Assembly (NCBI GenBank): GCA_044344795.1
Contig: JBIJCF010000010.1
Coordinates: forward strand, 16,157-80,156
From: GCA-2737665 sp044344795
Lineage (GTDB): Bacteria; Bacteroidota; Bacteroidia; Palsa-965
DNA length: 64,000 nucleotides
Direction: 5' to 3'
In this document: positions 16,679 to 24,972 of the stretch, piece by piece
Layout: the number at the start of each line of letters is the position of its first letter
Numbering within the stretch: the first letter of the stretch is position 1
Position numbers and translations under genes: made by a program
The notes under the pieces: model-generated
What the model saw: the letters and a program-made list of their open reading frames with translations, nothing else
Database searches by the model: none
What the model was told of the DNA's origin: nothing

Positions 16679-17875
16679 TTACTCAGTAACCACCATGCGA
16701 CGTGTAACACGCTTGCCGTCTACGTTTAAGCTGTAGAAGTAAACGCCTGTCTGCAAATTCTCAGCATTGATTTCAATCTGATGTGCACCTGCAACTTGCT
16801 CGCCTTGATTCATGTTCATTACCAGCTTACCTGAAACGTCATACAATTCGAAGGATACATTTCCTTTTGTAGCAAGGTTGTAACGAATTACAGTTGTTCC
16901 GTTAGCAGGGTTTGGAGTGTTCTGACCTAACTGGATGCCGTTAGCTTCGTTTTCTTCTACACCAACACCTTGTAATGTGAAGTGTGCCCAAATGCCCCAG
17001 TTCTGCAAGAAGTTTTCTCCGTCAACCAAGTTAGCAGCAGTGTTGTTGTAGCCTCCTGATCCGTCGCAATCGTAGTAAGTATCTGCGTTAGAAGATGTAG
17101 GCAACAATGAAATGTTGTAAGGAGCTAATGCAAAACGCATATCGTGACGGTAGCTGTTACGATAGTAGTTAGACTTCACTGCGAACGGTAAAGTTGGAAT
17201 TGTTTGACAAGTACCAACACCCACATCTCCGAATCCTGCGATCAAACCGAAAGTATCTTGTGTTGCTCCGTAGTAACGTACTTCAACACCAACTTTAGTA
17301 GAGTTGTTTGGAACAACGTAGCCGCAAGGTAAAGCAACCAATGCAGTTGTTAACCAATCGTTACCGTTAGATAAACCGGTGTTAGAAATGATCGTATCAG
17401 ACCACAATACAGTGCTGGTTGGATAAGCAGAACCGTTCAACTGAATCAATGCAACCACCAACGTATCGTTCTGACCGCTGTTATTCTCGTGACCACCGAT
17501 GAAGAATACAGAGTCAACTACGTAAGAGTTAAATGTATTGAACGCGATAGCAGAGTTTGTGTTGTAAGAATCGTAGAAATCGCTGAAGTCAACAGAAGCC
17601 CATTTCAAGCTGGTGTCACCTGCAGTGTATGAATAACGCATATTCATATCCCAAATGTAACGGCCGTACTGAAACCCTGCTGTATTCACTTGATAGTCTT
17701 CATCCATAAAATCGTAATCGACATAAATAGACTGACTAGCCTGTGTAGATGGCATTGGTTTAGATGGGACATAAGTTGGAACCTTGCCACCTTTCAACTG
17801 CACGTTGTTCAGATTCTGCGCAAACGCAGCACCCGCCAACAACGCCATGCTCATAGTGATGTAGAGTTTTCTCAT
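16679..17875 (-). CDS. T9SS-secreted protein with type A C-terminal sorting domain
   Basis: 398 residues. The signal peptide (MRKLYITMSMALLAGAAFAQ) exports it through Sec. The last 80 or so residues form a T9SS type A sorting domain: LGQNTPNPANGTTVIRYNL, VSFELYDVSGKLV, NLQTGVYFYSLNVDGKRVTRRMVV. The middle (about 25-310) is beta-rich, Asn/Thr/Tyr-rich and similar in layout to the next gene's product, including a segment with SVFFIGG, a QLNG strand and DTFGLIAGFGD. It is likely attached to or released from the cell surface. The cargo domain was not recognised. Confidence 0.85.
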   Translation of the reverse strand: MRKLYITMSMALLAGAAFAQNLNNVQLKGGKVPTYVPSKPMPSTQASQSIYVDYDFMDEDYQVNTAGFQYGRYIWDMNMRYSYTAGDTSLKWASVDFSDFYDSYNTNSAIAFNTFNSYVVDSVFFIGGHENNSGQNDTLVVALIQLNGSAYPTSTVLWSDTIISNTGLSNGNDWLTTALVALPCGYVVPNNSTKVGVEVRYYGATQDTFGLIAGFGDVGVGTCQTIPTLPFAVKSNYYRNSYRHDMRFALAPYNISLLPTSSNADTYYDCDGSGGYNNTAANLVDGENFLQNWGIWAHFTLQGVGVEENEANGIQLGQNTPNPANGTTVIRYNLATKGNVSFELYDVSGKLVMNMNQGEQVAGAHQIEINAENLQTGVYFYSLNVDGKRVTRRMVVTE

Positions 17876-17902
17876 TGGTTTTATTTTTTGTTAGACGTAC
17901 TT

Positions 17903-17910
17903 CAAATATA
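17903..17910 (-). promoter_or_regulatory. -7 promoter element TATATTTG of the first T9SS cargo gene
   Basis: Perfect consensus on the minus strand, 27 nt before ATG 17875. A 16-bp palindrome lies 15 nt further upstream. Confidence 0.55.
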
Positions 17911-17925
17911 CGATTTTATCGCGGT

Positions 17926-17941
17926 TTGCTAACGTTAGCAA
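17926..17941. promoter_or_regulatory. perfect 16-bp palindrome, possible operator
   Basis: TTGCTAACGTTAGCAA reads the same on both strands. It sits where the -33 region of the 17875 promoter should be, so a dimeric regulator bound here could repress or activate it. It also borders the terminator of the upstream gene. The role is inferred from position only. Confidence 0.4.
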
Positions 17942-17945
17942 CAAA

Positions 17946-17971
17946 AAAGGCGACCCTTTAGGGTCGCCTTT
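17946..17971 (-). terminator. intrinsic terminator of the 329-residue T9SS cargo gene
   Basis: Perfect 11-bp stem AAAGGCGACCC / GGGTCGCCTTT with a 4-nt loop. On the minus strand it runs into TTTTTTGT, a strong U-tract. Confidence 0.85.
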
Positions 17972-17992
17972 ACAAAATACTATCAGCTAAAA

Positions 17993-18982
17993 TTAGTTCT
18001 TCACCAATTTAACAGCCAAACGAGCGTTGTCTGCTTGGAACTGCAAGAAGTAAGTGCCTGCAGCTAAATCAGCGCCGTTGATATCGTATGTGTAAGTGCC
18101 TGCTGCCTGATTGTTCAGGTTTTCAGTCTTAACAATTTGACCTTTCACGTCAACAATAGTAATAACTACGTTCTGAGCGTCGTTAGCCATTGTGTACGTC
18201 AACTGAGTGTTTTCAGTGAATGGGTTACCACCGTTGAAGCCTAATTTAACACCATTGATAGCAGGAGTTTCGTTAACGTTAGTATTCAATTCAACGATTG
18301 GGAAGATTGCTAATGCAATGTTCAATTCCCAGTTGTTTGGCTCTAAGAAAGTGTGCCATGTATTGTCGCTCCACTGTTCCCAAGAATCTTCAGTGTTAGA
18401 GTTAGGGTCAGTAGTAGAAACTAATCCGATAGTATCACCTGCACCTGTAGGCAACAAACAACCTACCCCGAAATCACCTGCACAAAATGTAGGTGCCGAG
18501 TACGTGTGAATGTATGCACTACCTAAAGAAAGACTGGTGTCAACATTTCCGATCGCTACGTTGTCAGAAATGTATGGGGTGTTAGGGCATGGATCTGCAT
18601 TGCTCGAAGTAGATGTACCAGTGCCATTCAATTGATAAATACGCATTGCCATGTTACTGTTCGCTCCAACCGTTTTACCACCAAACCAATAGATAGCACC
18701 GTAAACAATTACTGGAGAACCCGGACGGAAAATTTGCACCTTTTGAACATCACCGTAACCATTAGTTCCGCATACGTATCCACCACCCTGTGAACCGTAA
18801 AGTGATGGCTGTTGAGACCAGTCTGCATCCGGAGCCAATGTGTCTGTTGGAGCAACTGCCAATACTGTAGAAGTATTGATGTTTGTGATAGGATTAGCAA
18901 CTGCGCTCACGTACGATGGACGCTGAGCATTTGCTGCTACTCCGATTGCTAATACTGCAACTAAAGAGTAAATTTTTTTCAT
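17993..18982 (-). CDS. T9SS-secreted protein with type A C-terminal sorting domain
   Basis: 329 residues. Signal peptide MKKIYSLVAVLAIGVAANAQ. The C-terminal sorting domain is shorter than usual but recognisable (FTENTQLTYTMANDAQNVVITI, DVKGQIVKTENL, LAAGTYFLQFQADNARLAVKLVKN). The central region contains Cys-bearing loops (YVCGTNGYGD, FCAGDFGVGCL) and a layout shared with the downstream neighbour at 16679-17875. It has its own promoter and terminator, so the two genes are separately expressed. Cargo function unknown. Confidence 0.83.
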   Translation of the reverse strand: MKKIYSLVAVLAIGVAANAQRPSYVSAVANPITNINTSTVLAVAPTDTLAPDADWSQQPSLYGSQGGGYVCGTNGYGDVQKVQIFRPGSPVIVYGAIYWFGGKTVGANSNMAMRIYQLNGTGTSTSSNADPCPNTPYISDNVAIGNVDTSLSLGSAYIHTYSAPTFCAGDFGVGCLLPTGAGDTIGLVSTTDPNSNTEDSWEQWSDNTWHTFLEPNNWELNIALAIFPIVELNTNVNETPAINGVKLGFNGGNPFTENTQLTYTMANDAQNVVITIVDVKGQIVKTENLNNQAAGTYTYDINGADLAAGTYFLQFQADNARLAVKLVKN

Positions 18983-19005
18983 TTGTTCTTGATTTTGAGT
19001 TTGTG

Positions 19006-19013
19006 CAAATATA
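19006..19013 (-). promoter_or_regulatory. -7 promoter element TATATTTG of the second T9SS cargo gene
   Basis: Perfect consensus on the minus strand, 23 nt before ATG 18982, and identical to the element of the neighbouring T9SS gene. Confidence 0.55.
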
Positions 19014-19054
19014 ACATTTTATGTTTTAGCTACCTAATTTTAAAATTCCATAAA

Positions 19055-19087
19055 AAAACGCTCAAAGTCAATGACAATGAGCGTTTT
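19055..19087 (-). terminator. intrinsic terminator of gcvP
   Basis: 10-bp stem AAAACGCTCA / TGAGCGTTTT. On the minus strand it is followed by seven consecutive T residues. Confidence 0.8.
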
Positions 19088-19105
19088 ATAATTAGATCGA
19101 ACCTC

Positions 19106-21958
19106 TTAAACGGCAGCCGGTTCCATATATGCCTCAATTGGCAGACAAGAGCACACCAAATTACGGTCGCCGTGAGCATTATCTACACGGCCAACGGTAG
19201 GCCAAAACTTCGCAACGCGCACCCACTGTGCCGGATAAACAGCTTTTTCACGCGAGTATCCATGGTTCCAGTTATCGCTGATAACACTTTCCGCGGTGTG
19301 AGGAGCATTCTTTAATACATTGTCCGTTACATCGGCTTTACCTTCTGCAATTTCAGCGATTTCTTTACGAATAGTAATCATGGCATCAATGAAACGATCC
19401 AGCTCTGCCTTTGATTCGGATTCCGTTGGTTCTATCATTAACGTATCATGAACCGGGAACGCAACAGTAGGAGCGTGGAATCCAAAGTCCATCAAACGCT
19501 TGGCCATATCCGCAACTTCAACTTTGGCTGTGCGCTTGTAATCCATGCAGTTCAAAATCATTTCGTGTGCCACACGGTTGTTCTTGTTGGTGTACAACGT
19601 TTCGTAATGACCGTTCAATTTTTCCTTAATGTAATTCGCATTTAAAATGGCAACCTGTGTTGATTTGGTCAAACCATCGCCGCCCAACATTTTAATGTAA
19701 CCGTAAGAAATCAACAGAATTAAAGCACTTCCGAATGGCGCCGCCGAAATCGCGGAAATGGCCTGATCACCTCCTGTCTTAAATAACGGATGTCCCGGTA
19801 AGAAAGGCACTAAGTGTTTCGCTACCCCGATCGGTCCCATGCCCGGTCCACCGCCACCATGCGGAATAGCAAATGTTTTGTGCAAGTTCAAGTGGCAAAC
19901 GTCAGCACCGATATTTCCGGGGCTGGTCAAACCAACCTGCGCATTCATATTCGCGCCGTCCATGTAAACCTGTCCACCGTGTTGGTGAATGATAGAAGTA
20001 ATTTCAATAATTGCTTCTTCGAAAACACCATGAGTAGAAGGATATGTAACCATTAAGCACGACAGGTTAGCGCTGTGTTGTTCCGCTTTCGCTTTCAGAT
20101 CAGCAACATCAATGTTTCCTTGCTCATCGCATTTTACAACGACAATTTCCATTCCGGCCATTGCTGCAGATGCAGGATTAGTGCCGTGTGCAGAGGATGG
20201 AATCAGTGCCACATGACGATGACCTTCACCGCGACTGATGTGGTATGCACGAATTACCATCAATCCTGCATATTCCCCTTGCGCACCTGAATTCGGCTGG
20301 AACGACATCCTTGCAAAGCCTGTAATTTCAGATAAGTCTTTATTTAACTCATCAATCATTTCCAAATACCCTTGAGCCTGATCCGCAGGAACAAATGGAT
20401 GGATGTTCGCAAATTCAGGGAAGGTGATTGGCATCAATTCCGCTGCGGCATTCAGTTTCATGGTGCAAGAGCCTAATGAAATCATTGAATGCACCAACGA
20501 TAAATCTTTATTCTCCAAACGCTTGATGTAACGCATCATTTCCGTTTCGGAATGATAGCTGTTGAATACAGGGTGCGTTAAATAAGTTGAAGTTCTTGCA
20601 ATGCTGCCCTGAATTGGAGATGTCTCATTCGATAAACCTGCAGTGAAGAGATTGACAATAGCGTTTAAGTCAGCACTGTTAAATGTTTGGTCAATGCTAA
20701 TGCTGAAATGCGTATCGCGATAAAATAAATTAATTCCTGCAGCTTCCGCACGTTTTTTCAAATCGGCTGCAGAAACACCTGCAGGGTATTCGAAAGAAAT
20801 TGTATCGAAATATGAAGTGTTCACTGCTTTTAAACCTGCTTTCTTAAGACTTCCACTTAGTGCGCAGGCGTATTGGTGAACATCATCTGCAATGGTTTTA
20901 ACGCCGGAAGGTCCATGATACACCGCATACATTCCCGCCATAATAGCCAACAGTGCTTGCGCAGTACAAATATTGGAAGTTGCTTTATCGCGTTTAATGT
21001 GTTGCTCGCGGGTTTGCAAAGCCATACGTAATGCAGGCTTTCCATGACTATCCACAGAAACTCCGATGATACGACCCGGCAATAAACGCTTGAAGTCTTC
21101 ACGTGTTGCAAAGAAAGCAGCATGAGGTCCGCCGAAGCCCATAGGTACACCAAAACGTTGCGAATTACCGAATACCACATCAGCGCCCCATTCACCCGGA
21201 GGTGTTAACAATGCGAGTGCTAATAAATCAGTTCCAACAGCAACGCCTGCGCCAACTGCGTGCGCTTGAGCCGTGAAAGCCTGATAGTCGCAAACTTCAC
21301 CAACACTGTTCGGGTATTGAATCACACAACCGAAGAACCCATCGCTCCATTGGAAAGAACGATAATCTCCGATTTCGATTTCGATATTTAATGGAGCAGA
21401 ACGTGTTTTTAATAAATCGATGGTCTGCGCATATGTATTCTGATCAACAAAAAACTTGTTGGCACCGCGTTTCACCGCATCACGACTTCTGTTGCTGAAC
21501 AGCATAGCCATGGCTTCGGCAGCAGCGGTAGCTTCATCTAGTAATGATGCGTTTGCGATGGGCATTGCAGTCAGATCCATCACCATAGTTTGGAAATTGA
21601 GCAACGCTTCTAAACGACCTTGTGCAATCTCTGCCTGATAGGGTGTGTATGCTGTATACCAGCCCGGATTTTCCAAAATGTTGCGCAGAATAACAGGAGG
21701 AACAATGGTTCCGTAATAACCCTGCCCGATAAACGTACGATACTGTTTATTCTTCGCACCCAATACTTTTACATGAGCGAGGTAGTCGTATTCGCTAAGA
21801 CCTGCGCCAACATTCAGCGGTTTCTTCAGCCGAATGGCTGCCGGAATAGTTTCGTCAATTAATTGTTCTAGTGAAGAAACGCCAACAGTTGCAAGCATTT
21901 CCTGAGTTTCCTTTTCGGAAGGTCCGATGTGTCGGTTGGTAAAAATATCGGCGGCCAT
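19106..21958 (-). CDS. gcvP: glycine dehydrogenase (decarboxylating), P protein of the glycine cleavage system
   Basis: 950 residues, the full-length single-chain form (some bacteria split it in two). It decarboxylates glycine using PLP and passes the aminomethyl group to lipoylated H protein. The PLP lysine lies in HLNLHKTF at about residue 694, followed by the glycine-rich IPHGGGGPGMGPIGV. It begins with the expected FTNRHIGPSEKE. GcvT and GcvH are not in the window. It is transcribed alone, with a promoter at 21993 and a terminator just downstream. Confidence 0.96.
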   Translation of the reverse strand: MAADIFTNRHIGPSEKETQEMLATVGVSSLEQLIDETIPAAIRLKKPLNVGAGLSEYDYLAHVKVLGAKNKQYRTFIGQGYYGTIVPPVILRNILENPGWYTAYTPYQAEIAQGRLEALLNFQTMVMDLTAMPIANASLLDEATAAAEAMAMLFSNRSRDAVKRGANKFFVDQNTYAQTIDLLKTRSAPLNIEIEIGDYRSFQWSDGFFGCVIQYPNSVGEVCDYQAFTAQAHAVGAGVAVGTDLLALALLTPPGEWGADVVFGNSQRFGVPMGFGGPHAAFFATREDFKRLLPGRIIGVSVDSHGKPALRMALQTREQHIKRDKATSNICTAQALLAIMAGMYAVYHGPSGVKTIADDVHQYACALSGSLKKAGLKAVNTSYFDTISFEYPAGVSAADLKKRAEAAGINLFYRDTHFSISIDQTFNSADLNAIVNLFTAGLSNETSPIQGSIARTSTYLTHPVFNSYHSETEMMRYIKRLENKDLSLVHSMISLGSCTMKLNAAAELMPITFPEFANIHPFVPADQAQGYLEMIDELNKDLSEITGFARMSFQPNSGAQGEYAGLMVIRAYHISRGEGHRHVALIPSSAHGTNPASAAMAGMEIVVVKCDEQGNIDVADLKAKAEQHSANLSCLMVTYPSTHGVFEEAIIEITSIIHQHGGQVYMDGANMNAQVGLTSPGNIGADVCHLNLHKTFAIPHGGGGPGMGPIGVAKHLVPFLPGHPLFKTGGDQAISAISAAPFGSALILLISYGYIKMLGGDGLTKSTQVAILNANYIKEKLNGHYETLYTNKNNRVAHEMILNCMDYKRTAKVEVADMAKRLMDFGFHAPTVAFPVHDTLMIEPTESESKAELDRFIDAMITIRKEIAEIAEGKADVTDNVLKNAPHTAESVISDNWNHGYSREKAVYPAQWVRVAKFWPTVGRVDNAHGDRNLVCSCLPIEAYMEPAAV

Positions 21959-21992
21959 ATAATGTGTTATGTGTGTGTATTAAATGAGGATG

Positions 21993-22000
21993 CAAAGATA
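21993..22000 (-). promoter_or_regulatory. -7 promoter element TATCTTTG of gcvP
   Basis: Perfect consensus on the minus strand, 34 nt before the ATG, giving a normal short leader. No glycine-riboswitch-like leader fits in this space. Confidence 0.55.
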
Positions 22001-22069
22001 ACTATTCTGATACGGGCAAATCATGTCGGTCGTCACACTTTATTTATCTTTATGCCATACTCTGTTCTC

Positions 22070-22699
22070 ATGATCCGATTTTTAACAATTGTCCTCCTGT
22101 ATTTGTTCGCTCAAAAACTAACTGCACAAGTAGCTAATCCTGTGGATTCTATTTACCTGATGAGCGGGAAAATCATTACCGGCTATGTTCAGGATACGAC
22201 GGGCGATCGTCTCAAGATCGCTATACCCAAAGGTAAAGACGATTACAGCGTGGATTATGTGGACAACGAACTTGTATTTTCTGTTGTTTACGGGAAGACA
22301 GCGAAAGAGTCGGTGATGTACAAACAGGACACGTTATTCGGGAATTTTTTTACTCCGAATGAGATGCGGATGTATATGCGTGGCGAGCGCGATGCACGTC
22401 AACATTATAAATGTCCGTGGGCAACGATTGGTGCGTTTGCATTTGGTGCTGCGGGTGGCTACACACAAAGTTTCTTAATGTTTTTGCCGCCATTTATTTA
22501 TAGTGGAGCCACGACTGCTTTTCGGGTTAATATTCGGCCGGGAGCTGTCAGCAATCCTAACTTTTTGAAATACGAAACATACCTGATGGGTTACGAACGA
22601 GAAGCCCGAAAACGCAGAATGTTTCGCACGCTAATTGCAGGTGGTGCAGGCATGGTAGCGGGATTTGCAACTTCGGCCATCATCAATGGGGTCAACTGA
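22070..22699 (+). CDS. exported hypothetical protein
   Basis: 209 residues from ATG 22070. The open frame reaches back to 21929, but the signal peptide starts here (MIRFLTIVLLYLFAQKLTAQ) and a near-consensus TATCTTTA lies 17 nt upstream. The first half is a small beta-rich region (IYLMSGKIITGYVQDTTGDRLKI). The second half has two hydrophobic stretches (about 110-135 and 190-207) and a basic stretch YEREARKRRMFR between them. ATG 22052 is an alternative start. No family recognised. It overlaps the next gene by 14 bases. Confidence 0.55.
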   Translation: MIRFLTIVLLYLFAQKLTAQVANPVDSIYLMSGKIITGYVQDTTGDRLKIAIPKGKDDYSVDYVDNELVFSVVYGKTAKESVMYKQDTLFGNFFTPNEMRMYMRGERDARQHYKCPWATIGAFAFGAAGGYTQSFLMFLPPFIYSGATTAFRVNIRPGAVSNPNFLKYETYLMGYEREARKRRMFRTLIAGGAGMVAGFATSAIINGVN

Positions 22700-23579
22700 T
22701 CAGATAGCAACGGGCAAAAAACTCGTCAGGATCTGGTTTTACGCCAACTTCCATATTGCTTTGGTCGCCGTTGTATTATCATTGGCTACATTTCATGTAT
22801 TTGGTGGTGTGTTGGCCTGGCGTTATGCGGCTTTGGCAGCGCTTTCAACTTTTGTATTGTACAATGTGCAGCGATTGATAGTTGCATTCAGGGATAACGA
22901 TATTGACCTTGCACGAAGCGAACGACATGAATGGATACATCGCCATCGTACGACCCTATTGTTAACGGTAGTTGGTGCAGCTTTAATAGCAGGTTTATTA
23001 TTGTGGTTTACGCCATTGCCCGTTTCATGGTGGGTTATTGCTCCGGCAGTTGCCTTGGCATTCGCTTATGCTGTGCCCGTCATTCCGATTAAAGGCAAAT
23101 TTGTTCGCTTACGGGATGTACCAATGATCAAAGTGTTTTTAGTCGGCTTGGTTTGGACGTACGTAACAGCATTTGTGCCTTTATTGTGGTTGCATCAATA
23201 TGATGTGATGACGTTGTTGTTGTGGCCGGTAATTGTTGCCTTGCAGTGTATCGCACTTACCATTCCGTTCGATATTCGTGATGCATCTGTTGAACAAGGA
23301 AAACTCTTAACACTACCTCAGGTCATTGGAAATACAGGCGCAATTCGAATTGCTATCCTCATGGTGTTAACCGCACTTGCGCTGGTTGCCATGCTGCTGT
23401 GGTACTTTTCGGACGACAACACTTCCTTCTTCCCTATGTTGATCGTAGAGTCAGTGTGGACCATCATTGCCATTTGGCAATTACTACGCGCGGCACCGGA
23501 AAGGTTGGAATGGTATTACGTTGCCGTGCTCGACGGATTGTTGGTGGTTCTCGGCGTCGCTTTGTTATTGGTGCGCTAA
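22686..23579 (+). CDS. UbiA-like polytopic membrane protein
   Basis: 297 residues with about eight membrane helices. It resembles the UbiA prenyltransferase superfamily: the second Asp-rich motif is visible as PFDIRDASVEQ followed by TLPQVIGN. The first motif is degenerate, with YNVQRLIVAFRDNDID where UbiA enzymes have an NDxxD-type site. It may belong to a divergent Bacteroidota subgroup with uncertain prenyl-transfer activity. The start at ATG 22686 overlaps the upstream gene by 14 bases, and the 3' end overlaps hemL on the other strand by 15 bases. Confidence 0.6.
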   Translation: MGSTDQIATGKKLVRIWFYANFHIALVAVVLSLATFHVFGGVLAWRYAALAALSTFVLYNVQRLIVAFRDNDIDLARSERHEWIHRHRTTLLLTVVGAALIAGLLLWFTPLPVSWWVIAPAVALAFAYAVPVIPIKGKFVRLRDVPMIKVFLVGLVWTYVTAFVPLLWLHQYDVMTLLLWPVIVALQCIALTIPFDIRDASVEQGKLLTLPQVIGNTGAIRIAILMVLTALALVAMLLWYFSDDNTSFFPMLIVESVWTIIAIWQLLRAAPERLEWYYVAVLDGLLVVLGVALLLVR

Positions 23580-24857
23580 GTCCAATGCTTCACACATGGC
23601 AACAATTGTTGTTTGAAGATCTCCAGCAGTATGTGCTTCCGATACAAAACCAACTTCGTAACCCGACGGACCCATATAAATGCCGCGTTCTAACAAGGCG
23701 TGATACATGGTGCGGAAAAAACTCATGTTGTTCGGATCGATCGCTTCAGCAGTGCGAATATGTTCCGCATCAGAGAATGCAATCCAATAAATAGAACCAA
23801 TTTGATGCATCTTGAAAGCATATCCTTTTTTGCGAGCGTGTTCATTAACAGCGTTGCATAAGGTAGAACACTTTTGTTCCAGCTCTTGATAAAAGTTGCT
23901 TCTCAAGCATGCCGTAAGTTGCGCAATTCCGGCACTCATCGCAACGGGATTGCCACTGAGCGTTCCTGCTTGATACACGTTTCCTTCCGGAGAAATACAA
24001 TTCATGATTTCTTTTCTTCCGCCGTAGGCACCAACAGGCAAACCGCCACCAATTATTTTACCATACGTAATAATGTCGGGCTGAATTTGATAATATCCCG
24101 CAGCGCCTGTAAAGCCTACACGAAATCCGGAAATAACTTCATCAAATAACAATAAGCTGTTGTATTCATTACAAATGTTGCGCAGGAAATGCAGGAATTC
24201 CGATCGTTGTAGCAGCAATCCATTATTGGCAGGAACCGGTTCTATAATTACACAAGCAATGTCATGACCAAATTCGGCGAAAGCTTCTTTCACTGCAGTT
24301 TCATTATCTAACGAAACCACAATTGTTTCGTTGACGAATGCTTCCGGAATACCGGCAGATGAGGTATTTCCGAAGGTCACCAAACCGGAGCCTGCTTTCA
24401 CCAGCAGTGAATCGACGTGACCGTGGTAACAGCCTTCGAATTTCAAAATTTTATTTTTTCCGGTATAACCGCGTGCCAAACGAATGGCGCTCATCACGGC
24501 TTCCGTGCCCGAACTAACAAAACGAATACGTTCGATAAACGGATTGTTGGACAAAATTAATTCGGCGAGTTCGTTTTCTTTAGCAGTTGGTGCCCCAAAC
24601 GAACTTCCTTCTGCAACGGCCGTGCATACCGCATCAACTACGGTATTTGGCGCATGTCCAAGAATTAACGGACCCCACGAGCAGCAATAATCAATAAACT
24701 CGTTACCGTCTGCATCCCAAATGCGCGAACCTTTTCCTTTAGCAATAAATCGTGGAGTGCCACCCACAGAGCGAAATGCGCGAACCGGAGAGTTAACACC
24801 ACCCGGGAAATACGATTTCGCTTTTTCAAACAACTGTTCCGAACGATTAGTTTTCAT
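23565..24857 (-). CDS. hemL: glutamate-1-semialdehyde 2,1-aminomutase
   Basis: 430 residues. It converts glutamate-1-semialdehyde to 5-aminolevulinate, the committed precursor for heme. It starts in the family's usual way (SEQLFEKAKSYFPGGVNSPVRAF), and the PLP lysine is in TYGKIIGGGLPVGAYGG at about residue 266. SSGTEAVMSAIRLARGYTG near residue 115 is the cofactor-phosphate loop. It has its own promoter and is divergent from kynU. No other heme gene is adjacent. Confidence 0.95.
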   Translation of the reverse strand: MKTNRSEQLFEKAKSYFPGGVNSPVRAFRSVGGTPRFIAKGKGSRIWDADGNEFIDYCCSWGPLILGHAPNTVVDAVCTAVAEGSSFGAPTAKENELAELILSNNPFIERIRFVSSGTEAVMSAIRLARGYTGKNKILKFEGCYHGHVDSLLVKAGSGLVTFGNTSSAGIPEAFVNETIVVSLDNETAVKEAFAEFGHDIACVIIEPVPANNGLLLQRSEFLHFLRNICNEYNSLLLFDEVISGFRVGFTGAAGYYQIQPDIITYGKIIGGGLPVGAYGGRKEIMNCISPEGNVYQAGTLSGNPVAMSAGIAQLTACLRSNFYQELEQKCSTLCNAVNEHARKKGYAFKMHQIGSIYWIAFSDAEHIRTAEAIDPNNMSFFRTMYHALLERGIYMGPSGYEVGFVSEAHTAGDLQTTIVAMCEALDLAHQ

Positions 24858-24877
24858 ATATGTTTATTTAATGCCGC

Positions 24878-24885
24878 CAAAAATA
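24878..24885 (-). promoter_or_regulatory. -7 promoter element TATTTTTG of hemL
   Basis: Perfect consensus on the minus strand, 20 nt before the hemL ATG. Confidence 0.5.
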
Positions 24886-24946
24886 TCGATTTCGCAGCAG
24901 AGAACGAGATATGACACCTGTCAGTTCGATCATTCCCTGATGTTGC

Positions 24947-24954
24947 TATTTTTG
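24947..24954 (+). promoter_or_regulatory. -7 promoter element TATTTTTG of kynU-kmo
   Basis: Perfect consensus 18 nt before the kynU ATG. It pairs with the hemL element of the same sequence on the other strand, 61 bp away. Confidence 0.5.
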
Positions 24955-24972
24955 ACCTTTTACAATTAAACC

